Below are positions 34,274-43,508 of a stretch of DNA of 51,887 nt, one piece after another. Within the stretch, counting starts at the first letter, position 1. Every line of letters starts with the position of its first letter. This stretch comes from Sphingomonas pruni NBRC 15498 (GTDB lineage Bacteria > Pseudomonadota > Alphaproteobacteria > Sphingomonadales > Sphingomonadaceae). The translations under genes and the position numbers were made by a program. The stretch lies in the NCBI RefSeq assembly GCF_001598455.1, contig NZ_BCYZ01000028.1, positions 1-51,887 of the forward strand, written 5' to 3'. A model generated the notes under the pieces. The model had not been told where the DNA came from. It did not search any database and saw only the letters and a program-made list of their open reading frames with translations.

Positions 34274-35923
34274 ATGATCCGCCTGACCGACCTTGCCCTT
34301 CCGCTCGACCATACCGACGAGGCCTTGCCCGCCGCGATCTGCGCGCGCTTGGAGATCGCGGCGGACGAGTTGCTGAACTTCGAGGTCGCGCGGCGCGGCA
34401 ACGATGCGCGGCGCAAGAACGCGATCATGCTGATCTATGCGATCGACCTGACCGTAGCGGACGAAGCGGCCTTGCTCGCGCGCTTCGCCGACGATCGCAA
34501 CGTCAGGCCAGCGCCCGACACCGAATACCGCCCGGTCGCCCGTGCCACCGGCAAGGGCCTGCGCCCCGTCGTCATCGGTACCGGTCCCTGCGGGCTGCTC
34601 GCGGCGTTAGTGCTCGCTCAAATGGGCTTCCGGCCGATCATCCTGGAACGCGGCAAGGTTGTGCGCGAGCGGACCAAGGACACCTGGGGCCTGTGGCGCA
34701 GATCCGTGCTCAACCCGGAGAGCAACGTCCAGTTCGGCGAGGGTGGCGCGGGCACTTTTTCCGACGGCAAGCTCTACAGCCGGATCAAGGATCGCCGCCA
34801 TCTCGACCGCAAGGTGCTGACCGAGTTCGTCAAGGCCGGCGCGCCCGAGGAAATTCTGACCGAAGCGCATCCTCATATCGGCACGTTCCGCCTGGTGACG
34901 ATGGTCGAGAGCATCCGCGCGACGATCGAGCAATTGGGCGGCGAATATCGCTTCGGCACGCGCGTCGACGGCGTCGACATCGCCACCGACGCGGCAGGGC
35001 AGCGCCATATCCGCGGTCTCCACCTGCATGATGGTGGCTATCTCGAGGCCGACCGCGTCGTGCTGGCGATCGGCCATAGCGCGCGCGACACGTTCGCGAT
35101 GCTCCAGGCGGCGGGCGTGTTCGTCGAGGCCAAACCGTTCTCGATGGGCGTGCGGATCGAGCACCCGCAATCCTGGATCGACAAGGCGCGGTTCGGTAAG
35201 TTCGCGGGAAACAAGATATTGGGCGCGGCCGAATATCACATCTCTCACCATGCCTCGAACGGCCGCACCGTCTACAGCTTCTGCATGTGTCCGGGCGGGA
35301 CGGTGGTGGCGGCGACGTCGGAGGAAGGCCGCGTCGCGACCAACGGCATGAGCCAATATTCGCGCAACGAGCGCAACGCCAATTCGGGCTTCGTCGTCGC
35401 GATCGATCCCGAGCGCGACTATCCGGGCGACCCGCTCGCGGGAATCGCGCTGCAACGCCATTGGGAAGAGCGCGCCTTCATCGCCGGCGGCTCCAACTAC
35501 AAGGCGCCGGCGCAGAAGCTCGGCGACTTCCTCGAAGGCAGGCCTTCAGCCGAATTGGGCGAGGTCCTCCCCTCCTATCGACCCGGCGTGCAGCTCACCG
35601 ACCTCAGCCAATGCCTGCCCGATTTCGCGGTGATCGCGATGCGCGAAGCGATTCCGGTGTTCGGCCGCCAGATCCCCGGATACGACCATCCCGACGTACT
35701 GATGACCGGCGTGGAGACGCGGACATCGTCGCCGGTGCGCTTCACCCGCGGCAAGGACTTTCAGAGCCTGAACACCGCCGGCCTGTTCCCTGCGGGCGAA
35801 GGCGCGGGCTATGCCGGCGGTATCCTGTCGGCGGCGGTCGATGGCATCAAGGTCGCCGAGGCGGTGGCGCTGAGCATCGAGGGTGAGGCGCAGGTCAATT
35901 CCCCGGCGGTCGCCCGCGCCTGA
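34274..35923 (+). CDS. FAD-dependent dehydrogenase (NAD(P)/FAD oxidoreductase)
   Basis: A 549-residue flavoprotein of the COG2509-type family annotated as FAD-dependent dehydrogenase. An N-terminal RNA-binding-like domain (about residues 1-85, with [20 protein letters not shown]) precedes the FAD dinucleotide-binding motif [20 protein letters not shown] (residues 99-118). Further family motifs are [20 protein letters not shown] and [16 protein letters not shown]. Substrate unknown. Palindromes lie on both sides, so it is probably expressed alone. Confidence 0.88.
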   Translation: MIRLTDLALPLDHTDEALPAAICARLEIAADELLNFEVARRGNDARRKNAIMLIYAIDLTVADEAALLARFADDRNVRPAPDTEYRPVARATGKGLRPVVIGTGPCGLLAALVLAQMGFRPIILERGKVVRERTKDTWGLWRRSVLNPESNVQFGEGGAGTFSDGKLYSRIKDRRHLDRKVLTEFVKAGAPEEILTEAHPHIGTFRLVTMVESIRATIEQLGGEYRFGTRVDGVDIATDAAGQRHIRGLHLHDGGYLEADRVVLAIGHSARDTFAMLQAAGVFVEAKPFSMGVRIEHPQSWIDKARFGKFAGNKILGAAEYHISHHASNGRTVYSFCMCPGGTVVAATSEEGRVATNGMSQYSRNERNANSGFVVAIDPERDYPGDPLAGIALQRHWEERAFIAGGSNYKAPAQKLGDFLEGRPSAELGEVLPSYRPGVQLTDLSQCLPDFAVIAMREAIPVFGRQIPGYDHPDVLMTGVETRTSSPVRFTRGKDFQSLNTAGLFPAGEGAGYAGGILSAAVDGIKVAEAVALSIEGEAQVNSPAVARA

Positions 35924-35950
35924 CGCGACGCGCAGAGACCAATCTCTCAC

Positions 35951-36090
35951 GTTATCCCGGACTTGTTCCGGGGTCCGAGGCGCCGCAACGGTAAAGCGGG
36001 AGGCTCGACGGATTCCGGCCGGGCACGTTGGATGCCGGAACACTTCCGGCATGACGGTGATTTCCGCGACGTGTTCCGGCAGAAATCCAA
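35951..36090. repeat. Palindromic repeats before rluE
   Basis: TCCCGGACTTGTTCCGGGG lies near 35956, and GATGCCGGAACACTTCCGGC near 36030, followed by a related TGTTCCGGCAG segment. They belong to the TCGTCCCGGCATCC-type palindromes also seen at the window end. No gene is seen in the 229 bp between the FAD dehydrogenase gene and rluE. Confidence 0.65.
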
Positions 36091-36152
36091 CGCGCTCAAT
36101 GCGAAATGCCGCGAATATTGAATGTTGGCCTAACCTGGATCAAAGGCGCCGC

Positions 36153-36704
36153 ATGGCCCGCCTGATCCTGTTCAACAAACCCTATGGCGTGCTGTGCCAG
36201 TTCACCGATCGCGGGACCGAGGGATCGACACGCCCCACCCTCTCCGGGTTCATCGACACGCCGGGAGTCTATCCGGCGGGGCGGCTCGACCTCGACAGCG
36301 AGGGGCTGTTGCTGCTGACCGATGACGGCCGGCTGCAGTCGCGTATCGCCGATCCCAAGTTCAAGACCGCCAAGACCTATCTCGCGCAGCTCGAAGGCGA
36401 TGTGAGCGACGACGCGCTGGCGGCCTTGCGGAGCGGCGTGCGGCTGAAGGACGGCATGACGCGCCCGGCCGAGGCCGAGCGCATCCCCGCCCCCGATCTG
36501 TGGTCGCGCCATCCGCCGATCCGGTTCCGCAAAAACGTGCCCGATGGCTGGATTCGCCTGACGATCCGCGAGGGCCGCAACCGCCAGGTCCGTCGCATGA
36601 CCGCGGCGGTCGGCCACCCGACGCTGCGGCTGGTGCGGTGGAGCATCGGCGACTGGACGCTGGACGGCATCGCGCCGGGCGAATGGCGATGCCTGGACGT
36701 GTGA
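36153..36704 (+). CDS. rluE: 23S rRNA pseudouridine synthase RluE-like
   Basis: RsuA/RluE-family enzyme that isomerises a uridine in 23S rRNA. The 183-residue protein has no S4 domain, as in RluE. Motifs: [35 protein letters not shown] with the catalytic Asp, KTYLAQLEG, and [20 protein letters not shown]. The ATG at 36153 fits the family start; a longer reading from 35883 overlaps the previous gene. The stop overlaps the GTG of the RNase H-like gene. Part of its 3' end is duplicated at 38150. Confidence 0.92.
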   Translation: MARLILFNKPYGVLCQFTDRGTEGSTRPTLSGFIDTPGVYPAGRLDLDSEGLLLLTDDGRLQSRIADPKFKTAKTYLAQLEGDVSDDALAALRSGVRLKDGMTRPAEAERIPAPDLWSRHPPIRFRKNVPDGWIRLTIREGRNRQVRRMTAAVGHPTLRLVRWSIGDWTLDGIAPGEWRCLDV

Positions 36705-37066
36705 AGATCTTCTTCGACGGCGGCTGGCGGCCGGCGTCGGGGATGGAAACCGCGGTGGTGCTGCGCGGGCAGGTTTATGTGCGTCAGGGGCTCGGCACGG
36801 GATCGGCGATGGATGCGGAGTGGCTCGCTTTGTTGCACGCGGTCGAAATCGCCCGCGCGTCCGGCGTGGCCAACCCGGTTTTTTGCGGCGATTCGCTCGC
36901 GGTGATCGGCCTGGCTTCGGGCACGGTTGCGTGCCGAAACGGGAGCCGCGAGTACCTCAAGGCGCTCACCGAATTCGACTACCCGGCGGGATCGCTCCGC
37001 CTTCGCCATGTCGGGCGATCGCAGAATCTTGCCGGCATCGCGCTGGCGCGGCTCCACGAACGATAG
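36701..37066 (+). CDS. RNase H-like protein with altered active site
   Basis: A 121-residue RNase H-fold protein. Catalytic-type residues seen: Asp in [11 protein letters not shown], Glu in [15 protein letters not shown] and Asp in [10 protein letters not shown]. The last motif, [18 protein letters not shown], keeps the Asn but lacks the fourth acidic residue of RNase HI, so activity may be weak or lost. The GTG at 36701 overlaps the rluE stop (GTGA); ATGs at 36683 and 36689 are alternatives. It could act on RNA-DNA hybrids or merely bind RNA; coupling to rluE hints at RNA metabolism. Confidence 0.72.
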   Translation: MKIFFDGGWRPASGMETAVVLRGQVYVRQGLGTGSAMDAEWLALLHAVEIARASGVANPVFCGDSLAVIGLASGTVACRNGSREYLKALTEFDYPAGSLRLRHVGRSQNLAGIALARLHER

Positions 37067-37200
37067 GCAGGGCAGCCGCAGCGTAGCGGCGGCCGATCGC
37101 GGGCATCCTCGCGCGCCACCGATCCGGGTCCGGATATGTACGGATGGAGTTGGCGCGACGGACGACGGATGGTGTGACCGTCCGCTTAGGGAGAATGTCG

Positions 37201-37533
37201 ATGCGAGCAATGCTGTTGCTCAGCGGCGTGCTGGTGCTGGCCGCCTGCAAGCCCGTGGAGAGCCCGACCTTCAACAGTTCGGCGGGGTCGACGCCGACCC
37301 CGACCAACGTCAGCGCCGCGGTCGACGCGCTGCCCCCGGCGCAACGCGATGCCGTGCTGTTGCGGGCGATCATGGACGCGGACCTGCCGTGCCAGAAGAT
37401 CGAGAAGGCGGAGCGGATGAGCACGCCGGACGGCAAGATGGAATGGCGCGCGACCTGTGACGGCGGCGCGCAACATCTGGTCGACATCCAGCCGAACGGC
37501 TCCGCCACGGTGGTCAGCCGCATCCATTCGTAA
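37201..37533 (+). CDS. Lipoprotein, unknown function
   Basis: A 110-residue exported protein. MRAMLLLSGVLVLAAC is a signal peptide with lipobox LAAC. The mature part has a Ser/Thr/Pro linker and a compact domain with two further cysteines (DADLPCQKIEKAERM, WRATCDGGAQHLVDI) that could form a disulfide. The ATG at 37201 is preferred because GGGAG lies seven bases before it; the ATG at 37195 is too close to that site. No family was recognised. It lies 42 nt before hdeD on the same strand. Confidence 0.75.
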   Translation: MRAMLLLSGVLVLAACKPVESPTFNSSAGSTPTPTNVSAAVDALPPAQRDAVLLRAIMDADLPCQKIEKAERMSTPDGKMEWRATCDGGAQHLVDIQPNGSATVVSRIHS

Positions 37534-37575
37534 CCACCGCACCATCGGCTCAGCGTCCCCCTGGAGGATGTAGCA

Positions 37576-38142
37576 ATGACCACCGAGATCAATCGAGTAG
37601 AACTGCACACGATCGAGATCGACAAGAACGCCTGGCGCTGGTTCGTCGGAATGGGCTGCGCGCTGGCGCTGCTCGGCCTGCTCGCCTCGGCCAATCTGGT
37701 TCTGGCGACGGTCGCCGCAGCCTATATCGTCGCCCTCTCTATGTTCGCCGCCGGCATCGTCATGGTCGTGCATGCGTCCGCGGTGCGCGGGCTCGGCTGG
37801 GCGCTGGTCTGGGCGGCGTTCGGCATTCTCTATGCCGCCGCCGCCACATTCCTGTTCTACGATCAGCAGCTCGCGGTCAGGCTGATCACAGTCTGGCTGG
37901 CGGTTCTCCTGACCGCATCGGGCTCCGTGCGCCTGGTCGCCTCGTTGGTGCACCCGCTCCCCGGGTGGGGCTGGATGCTGGTGTCCGGGATCTTCAGCGT
38001 TGCGGCCGGTCTCATCATCGCCAGCGGCTGGCCGGCGAACGCCGTCTGGGTGCTGGGCCTGGTGATGGCGATCGACTTGCTGGTCCACGGCATGATGCTG
38101 ATCCTGGTCGGCGTCAGGCTGCGCCCAGCGACAAGCGACTGA
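37576..38142 (+). CDS. HdeD-family membrane protein
   Basis: A 188-residue inner-membrane protein with six predicted helices in three pairs, typical of HdeD/DUF308: WRWFVGMGCALALLGLLAS, ALSMFAAGIVMVVHAS, LGWALVWAAFGILYAAAATF and GWGWMLVSGIFSVAAGLIIA. HdeD is linked to acid resistance in E. coli; the role here is unproven. GGAGG lies about nine bases upstream of the ATG. A duplicated fragment of rluE begins 7 nt after the stop. Confidence 0.88.
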   Translation: MTTEINRVELHTIEIDKNAWRWFVGMGCALALLGLLASANLVLATVAAAYIVALSMFAAGIVMVVHASAVRGLGWALVWAAFGILYAAAATFLFYDQQLAVRLITVWLAVLLTASGSVRLVASLVHPLPGWGWMLVSGIFSVAAGLIIASGWPANAVWVLGLVMAIDLLVHGMMLILVGVRLRPATSD

Positions 38143-38149
38143 CGCTGCG

Positions 38150-38244
38150 ACCGCGGCGGTCGGCCACCCGACGCCCGGACTGATAAAGGACCGGCGGCGG
38201 CTGGACGCTGGCCGGCTCAGGTTGGCGCGGCTGCACGAGCAAGG
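38150..38244 (+). pseudogene. Scar made of rluE and RNase H-like 3' fragments
   Basis: 38150-38174 is identical over 25 bases to rluE 36600-36624. About 42 nt on, CTGGACGCTGGCCGGC matches rluE CTGGACGCTGGACGGC (near 36654) at nearly the same distance. TTGGCGCGGCTGCACGAGC (from 38222) then matches the end of the RNase H-like gene (CTGGCGCGGCTCCACGAAC, near 37043). The order is kept and the material between is deleted. It can be read as an open frame but has no start. Confidence 0.75.
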
Positions 38245-38333
38245 ATCGGCAAAAAAACGCGTTTCCGAGTAAATTTGTTACTGTAACCGCGTCAGCCGCA
38301 TTTTCTTGTTGCAAATAAATGATCAACTGCGCA

Positions 38334-38385
38334 GCTTGTGATTCGCCAGGGCGATGACAAGCCCTGCCCGCAGGAGAGGCCTCTC
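38334..38385 (+). promoter_or_regulatory. Candidate pseudoknot leader before the TauE/SafE gene
   Basis: GCTTGT (38334-38339) can pair with ACAAGC (38357-38362), and CAGGGC (38347-38352) with GCCCTG (38361-38366), giving either exclusive stems or an H-type pseudoknot. A self-complementary GAGAGGCCTCTC follows (38374-38385), 16 nt before the start codon. No known riboswitch class was recognised. Confidence 0.35.
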
Positions 38386-38401
38386 ATACAGGGGGTAGGT
38401 C

Positions 38402-39232
38402 TTGACTGCATCGCAAGCCGCTTGGCTGATTCCGTTGATTGCGCTGTTATGCGCCGGACTGATCGCAGGCTTCGCCGCCGGCATTTTCGGTATTGGTGGA
38501 GGCTTCATCGTCGTCCCGGCGCTGATGCTGGTCCTGCCGCTTTTGGGCGGAGACAAGCATCAATATGCGCATGTCGCGATCGGCACATCGGCCGCGACGA
38601 TCATCCTGACATCGCTGCGATCGCTGCGATCGCACGCCAAACGCGGCGCGGTCGAATTCGAGATTTTGCGCGCCTGGGCGCCGTGGCTGATCTTCGGCGA
38701 TGCCGTCGGCGTGATCCTTGCCAGCCATGTCGATGGGCATGTGCTGCTGCTGATCTTCGCCATCGGCGTACTGCTGATGTCGCTCAACTTCCTGGTGCCG
38801 CGCTTCAGCGACCACGTCATCTCGGACTCGATGCCGGGCCTGGCGCCGCGCGTCGCGATTGCCGGCGGGCTCGGCACCTTCTCCTCGTTGCTGGGGATCG
38901 GCGGCGGCACGATCGCGATCATGGTGATGACGCTGCACGGCCGTTCGATCCATCGCGCGATCGCGACGGCGTCGGGCATCGGCGCGCTGATCGCGATCCC
39001 CAGCGCGATCGGGTTCGCCATCATCGGGTTCCGCGAGCCGGGTCTGCCCTGGGGATCGCTGGGTTACGTCAACCTGCCGGCGACAATCGTCATCGCCTCG
39101 ATGTCGGTGCTGACAGCGCCGCTCGGCGTGGCGGCTGCGCATAGCCTGCCGGCCGGGCCGCTCAAGCGCGTGTTCGGCCTCTACCTCGTCTTCATCTCGT
39201 TCGTGATGCTGAGGAGCGCGATGAAATTCTAA
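38402..39232 (+). CDS. TauE/SafE-family permease
   Basis: A 276-residue inner-membrane protein with about eight helices and the two internal family repeats: GFAAGIFGIGGGFIVVPAL in the first half and SSLLGIGGGTIAIMVM in the second. TauE/SafE proteins are proposed exporters of sulfite, sulfoacetate or other small organic anions. The start is a TTG at 38402, placed by an upstream GGGGGTAGGT. The Tat-exported aminotransferase gene follows after 59 nt on the same strand. Substrate unknown. Confidence 0.87.
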   Translation: MTASQAAWLIPLIALLCAGLIAGFAAGIFGIGGGFIVVPALMLVLPLLGGDKHQYAHVAIGTSAATIILTSLRSLRSHAKRGAVEFEILRAWAPWLIFGDAVGVILASHVDGHVLLLIFAIGVLLMSLNFLVPRFSDHVISDSMPGLAPRVAIAGGLGTFSSLLGIGGGTIAIMVMTLHGRSIHRAIATASGIGALIAIPSAIGFAIIGFREPGLPWGSLGYVNLPATIVIASMSVLTAPLGVAAAHSLPAGPLKRVFGLYLVFISFVMLRSAMKF

Positions 39233-39291
39233 GAAATTTTGAAACGGCGAAGGGTCGACGGGACCGACCAGCGCGAACAGGGAGCAGTAAG

Positions 39292-40479
39292 ATGATCGAG
39301 CGTGAAGGCGTTACCGATACCGTTCTGAACGAAGAGTCCACCGACGACCTGCTCAGCCGCGGCTATGCCCGGCGCGACCTTGCCCGTATCGCCGCGATCT
39401 TCGGCGTCGGCGCCGTGGCGGCGGCGAGCGGCCGGCCCGCCTGGGCATCGGCCGGCGTCCCCGATCCTGCCCCCAGCGCCAAGACGCGGATCGGGGCCAA
39501 CGAATGCTGGACCGGACCGCTCGCCCCCGGCCAGGTGGCGGCGGCGAAGATGATCGCGCAAGGCAATCGCTATTCCCCGCACAATGAACGCAACGATTTC
39601 ATCAAGGCGGTGACCTCGGTCGAGGGCGTACCGTTCGACCATGTTGCCCCCTGGCCCGGATCGAGCGATCCGCTGTCGCGCGCCGTCGTGACCTATTGTT
39701 CGCCGACCAAGGGGCTAGTCACCGCCGACCCGACGTTCGAGCTCGCCGGCCGCACCGCGAGCTGGCTCGGCGCGCCGGTCAAGGCGGTGCCGCTCACGCC
39801 CGATTTCCGCCACGACGTGAAGGCGATGCTGGCCGCCGACCCCAATGCCGGCCTCTATTATATCTGCACCCCCAACAACCCGACCGGGACGATCACGCCG
39901 CTCGCCGATATCGAATGGCTGATCCAGAACAAGCCGGCCGGATCGATGGTGCTGATCGACGAGGCCTATACCCATTTCGCCGGCGTGCCGGTGGCGTCGC
40001 CCTTCGCGGTCAAATATCCCGACGTCATCGTCATGCGGACCTTCTCGAAGATCTTCGGGATGGCCGGGATGCGGATGGGCTATATCATGACCCAGCCCGC
40101 CAATATCACCAAGATGATGCGCTATGACGGCGGCATGCAGTCAGGCGCTCTGCCGCTCCCGTCCCTGGTCTGCGCCACCGCCAGCCTGACCGCCGCGCCG
40201 CTGATCGCGCAACGCCGTGCCCAGATGCAGGCAGCACGCGCCTTCGCGATCGACCATGTCAAGAAGCGCGGGCTGAAGGTCGCGCCGACCGAGGCGAACA
40301 TGTTCATGATCGACTGGAAGACCAAGCCGGCCAAGGACATGCAGGCCGCGTTCCGCACGCAGAGCGTGGAGATCGGCCGGTCCTGGCCGATCTGGCCGAC
40401 CGTGTCGCGTGTCACGGTCGGGTCGATGGCCGACATGGTCGCGTTCGCCACCGCGCTGGACAAGGTCTGGACCGCCTGA
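39292..40479 (+). CDS. Tat-exported PLP aminotransferase (HisC-like, class I/II)
   Basis: A fold-type I PLP enzyme of 395 residues related to histidinol-phosphate aminotransferases. PLP site: NNPTG (195-199), LIDEAYTHF (221-229) and the Schiff-base Lys253 in TFSKIFGMAGMRMGY. The N-terminus has a twin-arginine signal: RR at 27-28 in GYARRDLARIAA, a hydrophobic stretch and a likely cleavage near AWASA (50-54). Export of a folded, PLP-loaded enzyme to the periplasm is therefore inferred. It is preceded by a permease gene and followed by a TonB receptor; no his genes adjoin. AGGGAG precedes the ATG. Confidence 0.87.
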   Translation: MIEREGVTDTVLNEESTDDLLSRGYARRDLARIAAIFGVGAVAAASGRPAWASAGVPDPAPSAKTRIGANECWTGPLAPGQVAAAKMIAQGNRYSPHNERNDFIKAVTSVEGVPFDHVAPWPGSSDPLSRAVVTYCSPTKGLVTADPTFELAGRTASWLGAPVKAVPLTPDFRHDVKAMLAADPNAGLYYICTPNNPTGTITPLADIEWLIQNKPAGSMVLIDEAYTHFAGVPVASPFAVKYPDVIVMRTFSKIFGMAGMRMGYIMTQPANITKMMRYDGGMQSGALPLPSLVCATASLTAAPLIAQRRAQMQAARAFAIDHVKKRGLKVAPTEANMFMIDWKTKPAKDMQAAFRTQSVEIGRSWPIWPTVSRVTVGSMADMVAFATALDKVWTA

Positions 40480-40718
40480 CGATGCGGCGCATGCCGTTTC
40501 TTACTTTGATGACACGACAGGTCAGCGGCTCCCCCGCGTCCAACGCGGCCGCGCGCCCTGTCGCATTTTCCACGTCACCCGCTGCCGCGCCCCTGCGGGC
40601 AAGGCAGCCAATCCGTTCGCGTCGCGGCGAGCCAGGACAGAGAACGTCCACCGGCGCTTCGCGAACGGCACTGAGCGGGAGGGGGGTCTGAAGGCTTTCT
40701 GTTGAAAGGGGCCTTCGA
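40480..40718. other. Spacer before the second TonB receptor
   Basis: 239 bp without a convincing gene. The last bases (GAAAGGGGCC, 40705-40714) provide a ribosome-binding site for the receptor. A promoter could lie here, but none was clear. Confidence 0.4.
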
Positions 40719-43346
40719 ATGAAAAGATCGGTATCTATTGCGGCACTTGCACTCGGCACTTTGTGGGCGGCGAGCGCACAGGCCAAGACGGCTGACAGCA
40801 CCGCCGACAAAGGCGCTGACAAGGCGGAGACCGCGGCGCCCGCTGCCACGCCGGGCGATCCCCAGGCAACCGTACTTCCCGCAGCGTCGGTCGCGATTGA
40901 CCAGGCCAGCGATGAGATCATCGTCACCGGCACCCGCGTCGTCGGCACCACGGCGGCGGAAAGCTCCGCCCCGATCAAGGTCCTGGATGCGGCGACCCTG
41001 AGCCGCGTCGGTCAGCCCAATCTCAACCAGGTGCTGACCCAGCTCGTCCCGTCGTTCAACGCCCAGGCGTTCGGCGGCGACACCGCGAACCTGACGCTGT
41101 CGGCGCGGCTTCGCGGGCTCAGCCCGAACCACACATTGGTCCTGGTCAACGGCAAGCGGCGGCATGGCACCGCCAACCTCGCCGTCCTCGGCGGACCCTA
41201 TCAGGGAGCAGCGGCGCCAGACCTCGACCTCATCACCCCCGCATCGGTCAAGCGCATCGAAGTGCTCGAACAGGGCGCGGCGGCGCAATATGGATCCGAT
41301 GCGATTGCCGGCGTCATCAACATCATCCTGAAGGACGATACGAGCGGCGGCGAGGCGACCGCCACTGGCGGCTCCTATTACGATACCGGCGGCGAGACCT
41401 GGGCCGGCAGCTTCACCATGGGCACGAAGATCGGGGAGAACGGGTTCATCGATCTCACCTTCTTCCACCGCTTCCATGCTTTCAGCCAGGTCGGCGGCCT
41501 CGATCGCCGCGTGACCGATGACAAAGGCGTGCTGCGCACCAACCTCTCAGCGGCGCAACAGGCGCTCTATGCCGGCATTCCCGGCTTCCCTTACGTCAAT
41601 CGGATCAACGGCGACGCGCGCTCGCACCTCACCAACCTGCAATACAATGCCGGCTACGATTTCGGCGACGTTCAGCTCTACAGCTTCGGCAGCTATTCGA
41701 AGCGGATCGCCTCCGCGTACGAGAATCTGCGCGTGCCCGATCGCATCATCGCCTCGCCGGTGCTCGGCGTCGGCGGAACGCTCGGCGCGCCTGGCTCGAT
41801 CGTCTATGATCCCGATGGCGACACGCCGCCCAACGGCTTCAACCCGCGCGAAGGCATTCGCGAGGACGATTATTCGGTGACCGGCGGCGCCAAGGGCGAC
41901 ATCGGCGGTTTCCGATGGGATCTGAGCCTGACCTATGGCCAGGACAAGAACCTGATCTACACGCTCGATTCGGCCAATCGATCGCTGTTCATCGATACCC
42001 ATTTCACCCCGACCGACTTTTACGACGGCCTGTTCAAGGCAACCGAATGGACCGCGAACGCGGACTTTTCGAAAGAGGTCGATCTCGGCCTCGCACAGCC
42101 GCTCAATATCGCCTTTGGCGGCGAATATCGGAAGAACATCTACGAGATCGGATCGGGCGATCCGGCGTCGATCTACAAGGAAGGCGGGCAATCCTATCCC
42201 GGCTTCCGCCCCTCCGACGCGGGCAAGCATAGCCGGCACAATTGGGCCGGCTATCTCGATCTGTCGATCGAGCCGGTCGACGGACTGAAGCTCGACGGCG
42301 CGCTGCGTTACGAGAATTATTCCGATTTCGGATCGACCTGGACCTGGAAAGCGACGGGCCGCTACGATTTCAGCCCGGCGGTGGCGATCCGCGGCACGGT
42401 CTCGACCGGCTTCCGCGCACCGACTTTGGCCGAAAGCTATTATTCGGCGACCAACGTTTCGCCGTCCTCGGCCTTCGTCCAGCTTCCCGCCAACTCGGCC
42501 GCGGCCAAATTGCTCGGCTTCAGCAACCTCAAACCTGAAAAATCGACCAATTACAGCCTGGGCTTCGTGTTCCGACCGGCGCCCAAATTGACGATCACGC
42601 TCGACGCCTATCAGGTGAAGATCCGCGACCGCATTCTGGGCACCGGGTCGATCTTCGGCAGCGGCGGCGCGGTCAATTTCCCGGTGGTGACACAAGCGAT
42701 CGTCGCCAACGGCAACGTCCTCGACCCGACGGTGAGCCAGACCGGCATCAACATCTTCACCAACGGCGCCGACACACGGACCCGCGGCGTCGACCTGGTG
42801 CTGACCTATTTCAGCGACTTCGGCGATGCCGGCAAAGTCGATTGGACGATTTCGGGCACCTATAACGAAACCAAGGCGACCAAGATCGAGCTCGCGCCGG
42901 CCCAGCTCACGCCGCCGGGCGGTACCATGCCAATCGCATTGTTCGACAAGACGGCGATCGCCAATCTGGAAACGGCATCGCCCAAGGTGAAGATCGTCGG
43001 GTCGGCCGCCTACAAATTGGGCGCCTTCGCCTCGACCTTGCGCGGCACGCTGTTCGGCAAGAGCACGGCCTATGCGTCGCCCGATGGCGGTACCTATTAC
43101 AAGCAGGACATCGGCACCGCGTTCATCGTCGATCTCGATGCCAGCTACACCATTGCCCATACGGTGACGCTGACGGTCGGCGCCAACAACCTGTTCAACA
43201 AGAAGCCACCGACGGTCGCTTTGGTCCCCGGCACGACCAGCTTCACTTTGGTCAATGGCGGCAACGTCATCGACGCGCCGCTGACCTTCTCGCCTTACGG
43301 CATCAACGGCGGCTATTATTACGGCAAGGTCTCGATCAAGTTCTGA
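40719..43346 (+). CDS. TonB-dependent outer-membrane receptor
   Basis: An 875-residue receptor with signal peptide (residues 1-22, ending ASAQA), a TonB-box-like DEIIVTGTRV, a plug domain (VLDAATLSRVGQPNLNQVL, HTLVLVNGKRRHGTANLAV, VLEQGAAAQYGSDAIAGV) and a barrel ending in YGKVSIKF. The N-terminal Ala/Thr/Asp-rich stretch before the TonB box is long. Position after a Tat-exported aminotransferase suggests a shared amino-compound ligand, but this is inference. The plug resembles receptors annotated for vitamin B12 or siderophores, which is not diagnostic in sphingomonads. Confidence 0.94.
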   Translation: MKRSVSIAALALGTLWAASAQAKTADSTADKGADKAETAAPAATPGDPQATVLPAASVAIDQASDEIIVTGTRVVGTTAAESSAPIKVLDAATLSRVGQPNLNQVLTQLVPSFNAQAFGGDTANLTLSARLRGLSPNHTLVLVNGKRRHGTANLAVLGGPYQGAAAPDLDLITPASVKRIEVLEQGAAAQYGSDAIAGVINIILKDDTSGGEATATGGSYYDTGGETWAGSFTMGTKIGENGFIDLTFFHRFHAFSQVGGLDRRVTDDKGVLRTNLSAAQQALYAGIPGFPYVNRINGDARSHLTNLQYNAGYDFGDVQLYSFGSYSKRIASAYENLRVPDRIIASPVLGVGGTLGAPGSIVYDPDGDTPPNGFNPREGIREDDYSVTGGAKGDIGGFRWDLSLTYGQDKNLIYTLDSANRSLFIDTHFTPTDFYDGLFKATEWTANADFSKEVDLGLAQPLNIAFGGEYRKNIYEIGSGDPASIYKEGGQSYPGFRPSDAGKHSRHNWAGYLDLSIEPVDGLKLDGALRYENYSDFGSTWTWKATGRYDFSPAVAIRGTVSTGFRAPTLAESYYSATNVSPSSAFVQLPANSAAAKLLGFSNLKPEKSTNYSLGFVFRPAPKLTITLDAYQVKIRDRILGTGSIFGSGGAVNFPVVTQAIVANGNVLDPTVSQTGINIFTNGADTRTRGVDLVLTYFSDFGDAGKVDWTISGTYNETKATKIELAPAQLTPPGGTMPIALFDKTAIANLETASPKVKIVGSAAYKLGAFASTLRGTLFGKSTAYASPDGGTYYKQDIGTAFIVDLDASYTIAHTVTLTVGANNLFNKKPPTVALVPGTTSFTLVNGGNVIDAPLTFSPYGINGGYYYGKVSIKF

Positions 43347-43354
43347 CGCGATGG

Positions 43355-43382
43355 CGAGCCACCCGGGGCACCGGGCGGCTCG
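43355..43382 (+). terminator. Hairpin after the TonB receptor gene
   Basis: CGAGCC-A-CCCGG-GGCA-CCGGG-C-GGCTCG forms an 11-bp stem with one mismatch, 9 nt after the stop. The tail (TCACCTTA) has few Ts, so termination strength is uncertain. Confidence 0.65.
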
Positions 43383-43508
43383 TCACCTTAGCCATGGGTA
43401 AGCGGGTCAAGCTCGCGAATGGAATGCCGCCAAATCCGTCGCCCATATTGAGCGAAGTTAAGACAGCTTTTGTAGCGTTTCGCTTCGTCAACAATTAGAC
43501 GACACCCG

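Noticed and set aside
41547..43160. 537-codon minus-strand ORF opposite the TonB receptor
   Set aside because: Antisense shadow of a receptor with complete plug and barrel.
38402..43346. Histidine biosynthesis role for the HisC-like aminotransferase
   Set aside because: It has a Tat signal and no other his genes are near, so a cytoplasmic HisC role is unlikely.
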